From the NCBI GenBank assembly GCA_011319805.1, contig SJRY01000252.1:248001-312000 (forward strand): 64,000 nt of DNA, read 5' to 3'. The DNA is from Macrocybe gigantea. Lineage: Eukaryota; Basidiomycota; Agaricomycetes; Agaricales; Callistosporiaceae. The notes under the pieces were generated by a model, which was not told the DNA's origin, searched no databases, and saw only the letters and a program-made list of their open reading frames with translations. Positions within the stretch are counted from its first letter, which is position 1, and each line of letters starts with the position of its first letter. The translations under genes were made by a program, and so were the position numbers. Shown here piece by piece: positions 21,708 through 34,067 of the stretch.

Positions 21708-23141
21708 ATGGCGAGCTTCGACTGGGACCTCTTGTCGTCGTATGCGGGCTTATTGCTGCTTGCGACCATCTCTATATACGCGGGCTCGTTTGGATCATTG
21801 CCAGTAGGTAGTCGCCATTCGTCGTGGCTTGTCGTCACTTAGCCAATCGTGACTTCAGAAGCCGAAGCGCCCAGGTGCAGGTGCTGCCCCGGTTGACGAC
21901 GACGACGACGACGAAGAGGAGCTCCCAGAACGTCTATCGACGGAGGATGCATGGCTTTTCCCTCTCGTAAGTTAATTCTTTGTTTCATTTCGTGATCGAC
22001 TACGTTCGACTCCTCGTTATCTGGACAGTTTGGATCGGTGGCTCTTTTCGGATTGTACATTATCGTGAAGTACCTTGGCAAGGAGTGGATCAACTGGATT
22101 CTGGGTTGGTATTTTTCCATAGTCGGCGTTGGGAGCATCTGGAAGGCAAGTTGTTATTATGTTATTATGATGACGGCTAATGCTCTAAACTCCTGACAGT
22201 CATCCATATCTCTGGCTCGGTACCTTCTCGGAACCAATCGCTGGAAACAGTTTGACAGAACCACCTTTACCATTAAAAAGGGTCTAAATCGTACGTTGCT
22301 TAACGCCATGCGCATGGGAATGGGCCTTCTCTAATTTGCAACATGGCGAAAGCTTCAGTGACCTTGTCTTGGAGAACGCCGTCACTAATCCTGTTTCCTA
22401 TCGCAATCGTTCCATCGGCCGTCTACAGCCTATCGTCATCCAAGACCAAGCCGGCCCTGATCACTGACATCTTGTCGCTTTCATTCTCACACAACGCACT
22501 CTCATTATTAAAGCTCGATTCGTTTCAAACTGGCACTATCCTTCTTTCAGGGCTGTTCCTTTACGATATCTGGTGGGTCTTTGGAACTGAAGTTGTAAGT
22601 TCAGGGCTGCCATCACGACATCCAGAATCTTGTGTCTAACTTGGCCTAGATGGTTAATGTAGCAACGAATCTCGACATTCCGATCAAACTTTTATGGCCG
22701 AAATCGCTCACATTCTCGAATACTCGAGGATTCACAATGCTCGGATTGGGCGATATCGTCATTCCGGGCACTGTTATAGCTTTGGCTCTACGCTATGATC
22801 ATTATCGATGCAGTCAAGCGTCGCCGCCCTTGCGGTCATTTATGAAGCCGTATTTTTATGCAACGCTTTCAGCGTATGTATTAGGTTTGATCACCACCAT
22901 GTCAGTGATGCACTATTTTGGTAAGGCGCAGCCCGCTTTGCTTTACCTCAGGTGAGGTTCTCATTCTTACCATGACCATCAAATTGAGCGCTCAAAAGCC
23001 CAAAAACAAAAAGCCCGGCCTGCATTTCGTCATTTGTCATCACTGCGGTCGTTCGTGGTGAATTTTGGGATATGTGGAGTTGGTCTGATGCACCAGAACA
23101 AGACTCCTCTGTAGATGCCAAAAAGGAAAAATCTAATTGAG
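21708..23141 (+). CDS. signal peptide peptidase (presenilin-type aspartyl protease)
   Basis: Multi-pass ER aspartyl protease that cleaves signal peptides within the membrane after signal peptidase has acted. Starts MASFDWDLL at 21708. An acidic luminal stretch (six Asp, then Glu) follows the first membrane segment. Active-site motifs are FLYDIWWVFG (YD, coded near 22560), MLGLGDIVIPG (GxGD, near 22740) and the QPALLYL PAL motif (near 22930). The last intron splits the codon after ALLYL and the protein ends with a KKEKSN tail, an ER-retrieval-like dilysine context, with TGA at 23139-23141. About eight introns; phases are consistent. The gamma-glutamyltransferase stop lies 252 bp upstream on the same strand. 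Confidence 0.92.
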
Positions 23142-25007
23142 ACCGAGGTCCCCATGAGGAGCCATACCGAAACATGATCACCTTGCGATTTCCTCGCTCG
23201 ACACGCAGCCATTACAAGGTTACCATTTGCCTGAATATGGCGAGCTCCATTGAGAAATGAGTTGTGTTGTTTCCCATCAGCACCTCTTTCCATGGAAGAC
23301 GAAGTAGGAATCAGGATGCCTTGGAAGACCCATTCATTTCGGCTAATGGCGTTTGACCTGTAAGCTGACAGTGGTGGAAATTTTCACCAATGGAGGCTGA
23401 CGAAAAAGCGAACATTCTAGGCCATTTCATGACGTCTTCTGGGGGCCTTCTTTTACGATCGTTACTGCTCTGTCTTGATGCAATTGAGCTTTGCTATTGC
23501 TTTTGGATCGTACTTCGCAAATAGAATCCTCCGTGTGAAGAATTGAAATCGTAAACATCAGGATCATTCGATGGAATCAGGGTATGTTTCCTCAGTTCCT
23601 GACCGACCTGGCTGTCGATCTCGATTGGTATCATCAATCTTTTGCCAAAATGTGGGCCTGAATTTTCGAGTCGACATATGAGGATTAATGTGAAACCACT
23701 ACGGTCGTTTTCTGAGGCTTTTGTGTGAGCGGCGCTATGCTGGATGGGGTGAAAGCGAGGTAAGTCTAAATCGCCGCTGGCTCACACCATGCATCAGATT
23801 CTGCCCGTCTGCCATGTAGTGTGGCGTCGAGCCGAAGGATTGCAAGTTCTCGTGATCGCAGCGCTCTGGTAGAAGTCAAGCTCGTGTGTGACCTGTCGAT
23901 CACCAACTCTGGAAGATGTTCTGTATGGCCGAGGTCATATGAGTGGACAGTCGACATGGTGGTGTTCCTCATGTTCCTCAACGTGTTGGAGACCCACAGC
24001 ATATATTAATGCAAAGGAATTTGATCCCGCAGTGCTCAAAGGCGATTAAACATGTACCAGACGTACCATCCATGCCCAGACAAGCCGCGAGCTCTGTCGA
24101 ACTGCACCTGAGAACTCGGAATCGGCTTTCCGTTCGGAAAAGAGATAAGTACAATGCACACATGCAAAGATCTTATCAGGGGAAAAGTCACACAGGCATG
24201 AAGTGTGTGGCTCTGTTTTTCTTTGCTCTTATATCCGGCGCTTAAACTTGGGCGAGTATTTGTCAAAACGGCTGTCTGCCTTTATCCATTCGAGTCATGA
24301 AGCGGTCATTCTTTCAGCCGTTCGACTAGGAAGTCCGGCATGTGAATCGTCGGGCTATGGAACGGGTGGAGGGAAAAGTATATGTACAACATATGTGGTT
24401 GTCATGAAACATAACAGGAACGTTAACAGCAAAATGTCGGACGGGTGATTGTTCGTGCGTGATCGAGGTGAGGGGAGAATTCGACGGTCTTTTTTTTTTT
24501 TTTTGCTTGCCTGTGCGCGAATCGCACAGGCGTCGCGCCTGCATTGGAAAAAGCCCGTTGTACATATGCCTTTCCTGTTTAAGGGAGAGCGCCCAGCTAG
24601 GAACGACACTAGTGTTGCGGCCTGGCCGACAACGGCAGACGGGGAAGAGAGCGTTGAGAGCGGCGCGGGAGGACCTCGGACAGTGCATTAGAATCAGGCG
24701 GATGGAGTGTCCGGAGTCCGAATTTGGACTTTGTCGCAAAATGCGGACCGAGCAATTCACGACTTACTTGCTGAGTCCATTTACCGAAGCACTCGCCGTC
24801 CTCCCAGCCCTGCTTCATCCGCTCGTCCCCTCGCCCCTTCTGACGACGACCCCGTCCTCCTGCTCATAGATCTCGTCTAGACAGTGCTACTCACGTCCTA
24901 TTCGGCCTCTGCGCTGTCTCTTTTCCGTTCCGCTTCATCTACATTCCTCGCACCAGCCTCGCAGCTGTCTCTCAGGCCATCGCGAACCACAGTCCGCCCC
25001 TCCGTCC
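23142..25007. promoter_or_regulatory. 1.9-kb non-coding region upstream of the GATA factor
   Basis: No open frame here has a recognisable motif or spliced continuation. It should contain the 3' UTR of the protease gene and the promoter and leader of the GATA factor. The leader just before the ATG at 25008 is pyrimidine-rich. A T16-17 tract lies at about 24489-24505. Two consensus GATA sites at 24143 and 24172 are annotated separately. Confidence 0.5.
24143..24178. promoter_or_regulatory. pair of inverted GATA sites
   Basis: AGATAAG at 24143-24149 (+) and its inverse-oriented partner CTTATCA at 24172-24178 (TGATAAG on the minus strand) are separated by 22 bp. Both match the HGATAR consensus bound by AreA/Nit2-type factors, for which closely spaced pairs are preferred. 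They lie about 840 bp upstream of the GATA-factor start, so autoregulation is possible. Confidence 0.45.
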
Positions 25008-28000
25008 ATGGAACATCCCTCGTATTCGCGGGGTTATGTCGATACAAGTCATTTGGGGAGCTTTTCGTCCAATCGTTCCTCTGGCCTCCAAAGGAACTGG
25101 TCTCCGCATCGTCCAACTCTCAATACTTCCTTGTCCAACAATCTGACCCAATCGAACATTAGCCCCCATATTTCCTCCATGCCTCCGTCTTCGCAGTCAT
25201 CTCCGTGGCCCCAAGACCTCAGTTTCAGGCCAACGAACCACTTCGCTGCTCCTGGAACTCTTTCATCAAATTTACTGACCGACATCTCTGGCTCAGTACA
25301 GTCCTCACTCCCCAACGACTGGAGCGAAATGTTCAACCACCAGAACGCTGCTGCCTATGCATCCCTCGCAGCCAGCGGGATTTTTGTACCAGTTACTTCT
25401 TCAGACCCATCTACCCATCCTACTAACGAATCGTCTCGCGATCGCTATGAACCCCAGATCCTGGCCCAGACAACCTCGTCTAGCTCTTGGTCCCAGTCTG
25501 GATCGCCAACTCACTACAGTTCGCCCTCGACCTATCTCACCGAACTATCCCTTCCTCGCTCCGATTCTTCCTCCTCCCTTGACAAGACCAAACCAACCCC
25601 CGACATGTCTCATTTCTCTCCTATCGTACCACGCCCATCACATCCTAATGCTAGGGTTGAACCAGAAGAGGTCACGCGGAAGGATGCCCGCCAGTGGTCC
25701 AGGAATTTTTTGCCAGTCTCGGGGTCCCTCCATCTTGAGAACAGGCCAGGACCCAGAAGGCAAACGACCAATTCCTCCTTCGGCTATATACCTGCCTATC
25801 CTTACCCAGGTGAGCGTTCAAACCTAGGCCTTCCGCCGTCGTTGTGGATGTCTCCACCGTCCGCCTCGGTCGCCTCTTCTTCAGCGTATGGAGCGCTGAG
25901 CAAGAGCACCTCTACCCCCTTCTCAGGACCTGCCGCCACCTCCCCGAATATTTCGACTCTGTCTGACGGCAAACAGCTCCTCGTAACGCCGAAAGACTCT
26001 AGCAACGATCCCAAATCAACTGTTTTTACCGATATCTTTTCCGAAGGCCTTTTCGGGCCGGGAAGAGCCTCTCTATCCCCGACCGGTGCCAGTCCCTTCA
26101 CTTCGCCAAGGCCAGCGGGTTCGCCTGACTTCACTCGCCCGACGAGGAGCCTGAACGATTAGCGAAAGAGGATCCTCTCGCCACACAAGTATGGAAAATG
26201 TATGCTCGGACAAAAGCGCAATTGCCACATCAGCAGAGGATGGAGAACCTGACGTGGCGAATGATGGCTCTAGCTTTAAAGAAAAAGAAGGACGAAGATT
26301 CGACCAGGTCATCGGGAGCCGCGTCGGACAGGCAGAGTCAAATCGCCGCTTCCATCGCTGAGGCACAACGACAGCAGCCTTCTTCCGAAGCCGCCGCGAG
26401 AGGGGATGTAGGAAGAGGCGAAGTTCGGGACTCGGATGAACGAGGCCGCAGGATAGATAAAGGAAAGGCAAGAGTGAAGGTCATTGGGTTTGATGGTACC
26501 AACCAGGATGGTTCAGAAGAACAAGAGTGAGTTCCTTCATCGTGAATTTAGACAAAGTCCTGCCGTCCTCAATCGGTTGATTATAAATTCAGTGTCGTCC
26601 CCATGGATTGGAGGGCATATAGCCGGTCGCGATCGCGAATATCGATGGATTGGCGGCCAACCTCTCGGTCACGATCTAGGCCTCCTGAAAGCACGACATC
26701 GTTCGATCAGCATGGCATGGTACCCAGTGCCTCGTATGACGGACGATTTGTTTTCCCCTCTCACGATGCCCATAAAGACCCTGAACGCAGTTCATGCGAC
26801 AAGCAGACATTCTCTCGCGGTGGAGTGGCCACTTCACCCAATATACCCATTCCAGGAGCTGGGACCTCGTTGCTTTCGTCTGGCCGTCGCAGCCCTCCAT
26901 ATCAAACTCTCCACTCCGACCTTCCGTCCGTCTTCGAAGACCAGTCGGAAGCCGCAAGTTCATTGCGTGATAATGCCGAATCGCGTTATTTAAGTACTTT
27001 CGATCGCAATGCATTGTTATCTAATTTGAGCAGTCCCGTATTTGCTTCCTCCTCGCTTCCCTCCGCTGGCATACACGGTCTCACCAGAGTGCCGTCCGCG
27101 CCATACAAACCCGGTCCGTCAACCGAACAGCGCACGTTCCCGAAGCACGTTCGCAAGACGAGCTTCGATCATACTGTCTCAAAGGACGGTATTATGTCCG
27201 ACGTTGGAGGCAGACACCAAGTCAACGGCAAGCCTCTACCTCCCGACAATACCGCTGGCGTCAAGAGGAGGGCAGAGGCACCCCACCACGATAGTCTTCT
27301 GCGCGGGGATCCTTCCAAAGTTACCAGGGCGCCTGTCCACCAAAATCCACCACGTGCTGAATCCTCTCCAAGTCTTTTTCCATCGTCTTCCTTCAATTTC
27401 TCGTTCCCTCCTTACGAGGGCCTATTTTCGCTACCTGTCTCTACCTCGTCATCATTTACGGCCGGCGGTGAACTCATGCAACAGTTGTCTGCTGAAGAAA
27501 ATCAAGGCGCTCAACGATACCACCGCCCATCTGAACAGTCGTCATTGAACAACAACAGCAGCCTCTTTGCTACTGGTCCTGCCCCTCCCAATGCGAACGA
27601 CGGTCTCTCGCCTGCCGCCGTCGCTGCGAGCGCCGCCATGGCCGAAGGGTACGCCCAACTCAATGCCGCCAATCTCGCCGGGGTAGACGACTCGGTGTTG
27701 GACTATTCTCAGTTCTTGAGTTTGTTGTATCCTGGCCTCGACGAAAGTGCTAACCAGGCTGGCCATCATGGTCTCTTTACCCACGTCGATCCTGCGCAGA
27801 TTCTGAATCCTGGACAGACGGACAACGGCGTGGTTGGAGGTTCGGCTATCCATGGAGGCGGGGGAGCGAGCATGCAGCGCAGTGCTACCGGGTTCCCACT
27901 TGTGCATGCGAGTCCGTCGAGTGATGGCTGGGGCACTGGCGGGCCTAGCACAGCCACTTCGCCGGAACCGAACAACGCGTCGAGCGCATCGACTCCGCCA

Positions 28001-28768
28001 TCAGCGGACGGGTCGATCGGCGGCGGGCAGGCGGCACGGCCGATGGTCGCTGGGCGAAAATACGTGCCTTTGAAGCAAGCTTCGCAGGACAACGCGCTGA
28101 GGAAAAAGTCGGCGTCGAATTCGCCCATCGAGCCGAGGTCGTCGACGAGCACGCCGGACTTGACGAGCACAGAGAAGGGTACAAGTGAGGATGCGGAGCA
28201 GACGCCGACTCTGTGTACTAATTGCCAAACTACTAACACACCGTTGTGGAGGAGGGATCCTGAGGGTCAGCCACTATGTGCGTCTCTTTGTTGTTATATC
28301 TGAGCTGTCCGTTTGCTTATCTCTTCTGTACTCTTCAGGTAATGCATGTGGCTTGTTTTATGTGAGCACCGAGGAGATGTCACAATCACAATACTGATTC
28401 TGCCTTTCAGAAACTTCATGGTGTCGTCCGTCCACTATCGCTAAAAACGGATGTGATCAAAAAACGGTGTGTTCTCCCGTAAGCGTCTCGAGCTTTCGTT
28501 TATTGATGCACCTTGCACATTCAGCAATCGAGCTTCTGGTACTCCCAATTCAAACCGAAAGGGAGGGTCTGGTCTGCCAAAAATTGCATCATCTTCAACG
28601 CGGCCAAGGTCGCAATCCAACTCGGTGTCATCCGGGTTAGGAAGGGGTGCCAGTGCTGCTGGAGGCGTTGCCCACAGTCGAGTTACGTCGACGAACTCGT
28701 CTGCATTGTCTATGAAACGGCAGAGACGGACATCGACCACTTTACAAATGACATCTTCGGACGCCTAG
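25008..28768 (+). CDS. AreA/Nit2-type GATA transcription factor, frameshifted
   Basis: Probable nitrogen-regulatory GATA factor, nuclear. Starts [10 protein letters not shown] at 25008; about 750 residues are low-complexity Ser/Pro/Thr-rich sequence. The conserved AreA-family block ([19 protein letters not shown] and [15 protein letters not shown]) lies at about 26175-26290. The frame is lost just before it at the C run 26138-26140, where a stop would appear at 26160; one added C restores it. A repeated [15 protein letters not shown] segment follows the next intron. The single GATA finger (CTNC, 17 residues, CNAC; class IVa) is coded from 28214 and is interrupted by introns after GQPL and after GLFY. 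A basic tail (DVIKKRNRAS) follows. Stop TAG at 28766-28768. Downstream lies the Sec7 gene on the same strand. Confidence 0.92.
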
Positions 28769-28991
28769 GTAACCCCATTTATACAGTCTGCCAATCTCTT
28801 CCCATATTATGTTATGTTTCCTTCGACTCTCATTCTGTTTTGTTGTTTCAACTAGGCATAGAGTGTATCACATATTTTGATCTTGGTTTATGTTGCAATG
28901 CCATCTTCTGCTGTTCTCGAGGACTGTACGAGACTTGTTGTAGTAGTCAGATGCAACTTTAAAAAAATTTTGATATTAGAGCTAGGAATTG

Positions 28992-31900
28992 ATGGGAATC
29001 AAACAAGCAGGCATGGACCACTCAGGGACATGTGGTCCTCACTGTGTTGCCAACGTTGCGGCAGGCGTAATTCGCGGTCCTTTACCCCTTTCTCCTCCTC
29101 CTCCACGATATTCTTTTGCCCATCTTTTGCCCATGTTCCGAAGCCATGCCTCTCAACTTCGTTCACCACAACCTCCCACGTCTTATCCCCTAGGTCTTCA
29201 GCCTGTCGCCTCTGAGGACCTGAACAGTAGCGGGGCTAAACAGCTGCACCGCCGAGTTTCGCGCACAGACCTTGATTTCGAGCAGGCACTCCGAGCTGGA
29301 GGAACGGTTGTACTCAAGGAGGGTCTCGATGTCAACGCGCTCGGCGTAGACGCCAGCCCGAACAATAGCTTTAGTTTCAGCTCGCCCAGTCCTTCGCGAC
29401 ACATCACACCGCGAGCACAGCAGCCATCCACGCCCATTGTCGTCCCTCCGACGCCGTCGCCCGTCGCGGGACCGTCCTCCGCGCGCACTCCGGCTTCCTC
29501 TCAGTCGTCCTCCTCCCACGATATTTTCTACGACGCGGAGGAGTCGCTGGAACGGAAGACGAATCGTCGTTCGTGTACCGATCCCCGGGCACGTCCAGCA
29601 GTCCTGATCTGGCTACGCTGTTGCGCAAAGCGAAGGAGAAAGGCAGTGTTTTGCCAGCACATTATAAGAGGGAAAAGAGACGCGAATCCCCTCCTCCATT
29701 GCCCAACGCGCTTGACAGGCCATCGAGCCGCCAACGTTCATCAACGACATCACACTCCTCAAATTCATCTAGTCCGCAGGTGACGCCGTTGAAGGCAAGC
29801 TCAAGGCCAACGACGCAAGTCCGACTGGGTCCTGACCAGTCCACGTCCTTCCAAGGAGAATGGATCAAAGGTCCGTGTCTACTTTTTCTAATCATTTCGA
29901 TCTTTGCGATGATTGAACGGACTGAATTAACATTTCTAATCACGAATATTCATAGCCTTTCAAGTCATCAATGAGAGCGAAAACCAGTGCCTTTTTGGGA
30001 AAGATGCTTGGACAGGGAACGGGAACTGTCCGCGAGCGATCAGTGAGCGCCCTCATCATGCGATGATGTTTGACTGTGTATCATGGCATTGACCAGGGTT
30101 ATTAGAAAACTGATGCCAGCATGTCTTCGGTGCCGTCGACTCCGACGTTTGCTTCGTCTCAGGATTCATACCCACCTCCCGTTCCGCCTATACCCGCTGA
30201 ACACCAGAAGACTCCCGTCGGTTCGCCCATCGCGGACGTGTTCACCTCTCCTCGCCAAAATCATCTCGACCTCAAACCTTTACCCCAAGTAATGGGAAAT
30301 AACCTGACAAGGCGGAGCATGGACGACTCCGAAGATCACTCGCTTGTCTTCGTAGACGCAGGACCACCTGTCGAAGACGTAGGCACTATCAGGCCGAGCA
30401 GTGCTAGAAAAATGACTCCGAGCTTCAAGGATGAAAGGCCGATACCCACAATATCCACGTTGCCTGCGTCACCGCCTTCACAAACCACTCAGCAAAACGG
30501 AGAGGCCCTGTCCCGCTCGGAAGACACGTCTTTGAATGGCATCCTGGACGACTTCAAAGGTGAACTCTCTCATTTTGATGAACCCGTGTCCGGTTCTTTG
30601 GATCTGCGAGATCCTTCGACCCCTGCTCGTCGCGCCGCATATCGATCCAGGACTGATACCACTTCTTCGTCTCATCATGCTAACACAGAGCGCCCAAGCG
30701 CTAAGAAGTCTGCCTCTGCTCCAACGCCGTCCCTTACCCCTAATCTAACCTTGCAAATACCCGAACATCGCTTCGATATCTCAGATGCCAAAGAGCACGC
30801 TCCTTCTCCAATCGTTCCACCACGCACTTCATCTCTTATGACCCGCGATGGCACCATCCGTGCCAGTTCATATGGTTCACCTAGAGTCTCGAAACCGCTT
30901 CGCTCCGGTGCGCTCCTAGACCACCAGACAGCAGGACTCCGCGCCTTTCATCGTTCCACCGCGTCCAGCTCCGAACCTTCGCTCATTCCCAATGGAGGGG
31001 ACAAGCATGCATGTGAGAATCAACATCCACAGTTGGCCATTGCGTAATTGACAGCTTAAATGTGCATTGCCAGCTCACCGAAGAAATTCTCAAAACGATC
31101 TTACTGTCAACGACCTGACACTTTCGAGGTATGCATCTTACACCAGCATGACGCCCTCGTCAGCGGGTACAGGAGATGAATCGACTGGAGATTTGGATGC
31201 ACGGGGGAAAGAGCTAGCGACGAGGTGTTGGAGCGAAGACGAAGAATTTTTAGCGAAAGAGAAGATTGCTGAATGGCTCGGTGGACAGTTCGTAGTCTCT
31301 TCTAATCGCTCGTGCATGCAACTAAGAGCATACGTAGTGGACGCATCAACAAGGCCGCCCTGTCGCACTACGTCAATTACTTCGACTTCTCTGGTCTTAG
31401 GCTTGACCTTGCCTTTCGGTGAGTCAACGATATGTCAATGCACCCAACCAGTCTCTCACTGTCCAAACAGGCGCCTATGTGCCAAATTATACCTCAAAGG
31501 CGAAACACAGCAGGTTGATCGTATCCTAGAGGAGTTTAGCAGGCGATATTGGGAATGCAATCCTGGTGGTGTCTACGGGAGCGCAAGTCAGTCCCCTGCC
31601 CGCCTTGCATGTGCCGTTTGCTGATGCTGAATCTGACCCTCTAAAGACATTGTGCATGCTGTCACATATTCCTTGTTACTCCTCAACACGGATTTGCATG
31701 TGGCGGATTTGTCGACTCGCATGTCCAAGAGTCAGTTTGTTCAAAATACGCTGGCTGCCATCCGAACGCAATTGCACCCCTCGTTACCCACCGAATACAC
31801 CACTCCGGATTATGCGAATGACGACGGCCGTAGCAGTGTACGAGGAGACTCTGATGGTGTCGAAACCATCTCACGTTCAAAGAGAAGCGACAGCATCACG

Positions 31901-33885
31901 AGCTGGAACAGCATTTCTCGAGAAGGTGTGCTGACAGTAGCGGCCGCCTCTCAGGTAGTCAAGGAAGCGAACGGCAGTACTCCTTCCGTGCAGGCATCAA
32001 TGGCAGCCCACAATCAGAGGTCTGGTAGTAATCCTGTGTACGGCCGCGAATGGGAGGGCGACATGGAGAATCTGCTCAAGGTAACTATCTCACTTGAACC
32101 AATGGACCACTGTTGACACGACTGTCGCAAAGGAAATGTACAACGCGATCAAGAGTCAGCAGATCCTGCAGCCGCTGAGTAGCAGTGGTGCACGTCCTTC
32201 TCTATCATCTCTCAGCCCAGGGCCGCACGTGCTACGTAGTCGGAGTATCAGAGGACAGCAAGACAGATTGACAACTCTGAAGCGCGGAAGCATACGCGGC
32301 TTACAATCCATCGTAGCCAATCAGACTGGCGCCAGTCCATACAGCAGTAACAGTAGCATTGATGGTCGTGTCAGTCCGTCGCCCAGCTTTGCCACATCCA
32401 CCCATGAGGTACGCTTCCTGTCATCTTTAGACTTTTGCTCATAATTCTTGGAAGACGTTTTATGGATCCACTCCTTTCCTTGCACCAACGTTGGGATTTG
32501 CTTCTAATCTATCCCATACCATCATTCGAGAAGCCCAAGAAGATGACAACCGGAGTGTACAAAGCCGTGATTCCAATTCAACTACGATAAGCATCACTGA
32601 CGAAGAACTCGCGCTTCTCGGCGCCCCTGGGCCAAAGAAGGTATGCTTTGCAGAAAACAGTACTGGGAGTCGACTGGGAAGAGGGCAAGAGACAAAGCTT
32701 GGCTCGACGTGTTCGTTGTCATCCAAAAGGGTGAATTAAACATGTTCACCTTCGGCGACCATTCATCCAGCAATGACCAGGCCGTAGGGGGTGGTAATTG
32801 GCTGGTGCGTTTTTCTCCTATCCGATATATATCTACATAGCCAACCCATCTTCCCTCGCAGACAAATGCCCATCCAGTCGGAACAATCCATTTGGCTCAT
32901 TCATTGGCTCATCCCCTGCCTCCTCCTGGATACAGCCGGCAACGTCCTTACTGCATGGTACTGACCTTGTCCAATGGAGGCGTCTATTTCTTCCAAGCGG
33001 GGACCGAAGAGCTTGTCAATGAATGGGTTTCGACGTGCAATTATTGGGCGGCCCGGACCAGTAAAGAGCCACTTGCGGGGGGTGTTTCGAACATGGAATA
33101 TGGATGGAACAGGGTAGCGGACCCCTACCCCCATGCTCGCTCTCAGTCAGACTCGGAATCTGTCAGAGATCCTACTGACTATGTCGATGCCCTTAGCATT
33201 CGCAGCGGCAAAAGCACCAGAAGTACCAGAAGCAGATTTGGATGGAAAGAAGGAGCAGCTACCGTTCGAGCCCCTCATTCACCTTGGTCCGACAAAGTTG
33301 TTATTAACGATTGGAAACCCCCTATGCCGCCAACCGTCGCCAGTGTTCATGACGAAGAAACGCAACTCGAAGCATTACGAAAACATGTTGCATACATGAA
33401 GAAGGATCTGGAGCGACATAATGACTATAGGGAACCTATGATGGTCCTAGTGCGTGAACATGACTTTCAATAAGATTCTCATGGCTGACCCATGCTACAG
33501 TATCAACCTCGTTCAGCCAATGCAATGAAGGCACAAAGTAACTGGGAAAAGAAATCACGCTACTTGTTAACAGAGATCGTCAAATACGAATCGTATATTG
33601 AGTCGCTCCTAGATGCCATGTCGCTCCGTCTGAAGAAGAGGGGTGAGAAAGGTCGGTTTCAGTTCTTCCCGAGGCTTTCTCCTGCTTTTTCTAAAGATTT
33701 TGACAAACATTCTAGCCCTTGAAAGAGCGTTAAACGGGACAGCACCTGAAGAGGCTGCTACAGGTAAGGGCAAGTGGCGGGGCCCTGAAGAAACTATAAA
33801 GGAGGAAATAGAGCCGAGTACTCCTGGAATTAACACTCGATTCAAACTTCGCAACGGCGAGACCTCAACAGAAGATGGTCATTAA
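28992..33885 (+). CDS. Sec7-PH domain Arf guanine-nucleotide exchange factor, two frameshifts
   Basis: Activates Arf-type GTPases at membranes; it resembles fungal Syt1/Yel1-type and animal PSD proteins. The start is ATG 28992 or 29013. A long disordered N-terminus includes RSPGTSSSPDLATLLRKAKE. The Sec7 domain is coded at about 31250-31790 (LGGQ...NKAALSHYVNYFDFSGLRLD, LYLKGETQQVDRILEEFS with the catalytic Glu, and LLLNTDLHVADLSTRMSK). A PH domain follows (GMLCRKQYWES to VNEWVSTCNYWAA, about 32640-33040), then a coiled-coil region (RKHVAYMKKDLERH) and the end TSTEDGH at 33885. The frame is broken near 29571 (one base missing before TGTACCG) and in the C run 32624-32627 (GAPWAKEG). The intron after GEWIK (29872 on) has an unclear acceptor. 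Confidence 0.87.
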
Positions 33886-34067
33886 CTTATTTTTCCTTAC
33901 TCTTTGATGCTTATTTTTCTTTTTCTTGGTATTTTGTTGTGCTTTTCTTTGGATGTTCATATTCTCTTATCCTCACTCACTTGTTATGTATTTATCGTCA
34001 GTACTGGATGAACACCTTAATGCCCATTTCGGTACTATTTACAGAACGAATTCATGTACCTTGCATC

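Noticed and set aside
23766..24760. Several open frames of 75-145 codons on both strands
   Set aside because: Composition is unlike the coding sequence nearby, no motif is recognisable, and none splices to a longer protein.
29876..29990. Additional frame defect after GEWIK in the Sec7 gene
   Set aside because: An acceptor at GAGAG before CGAAAACC would give an in-phase junction, so a base loss is not required; the exact acceptor remains uncertain.
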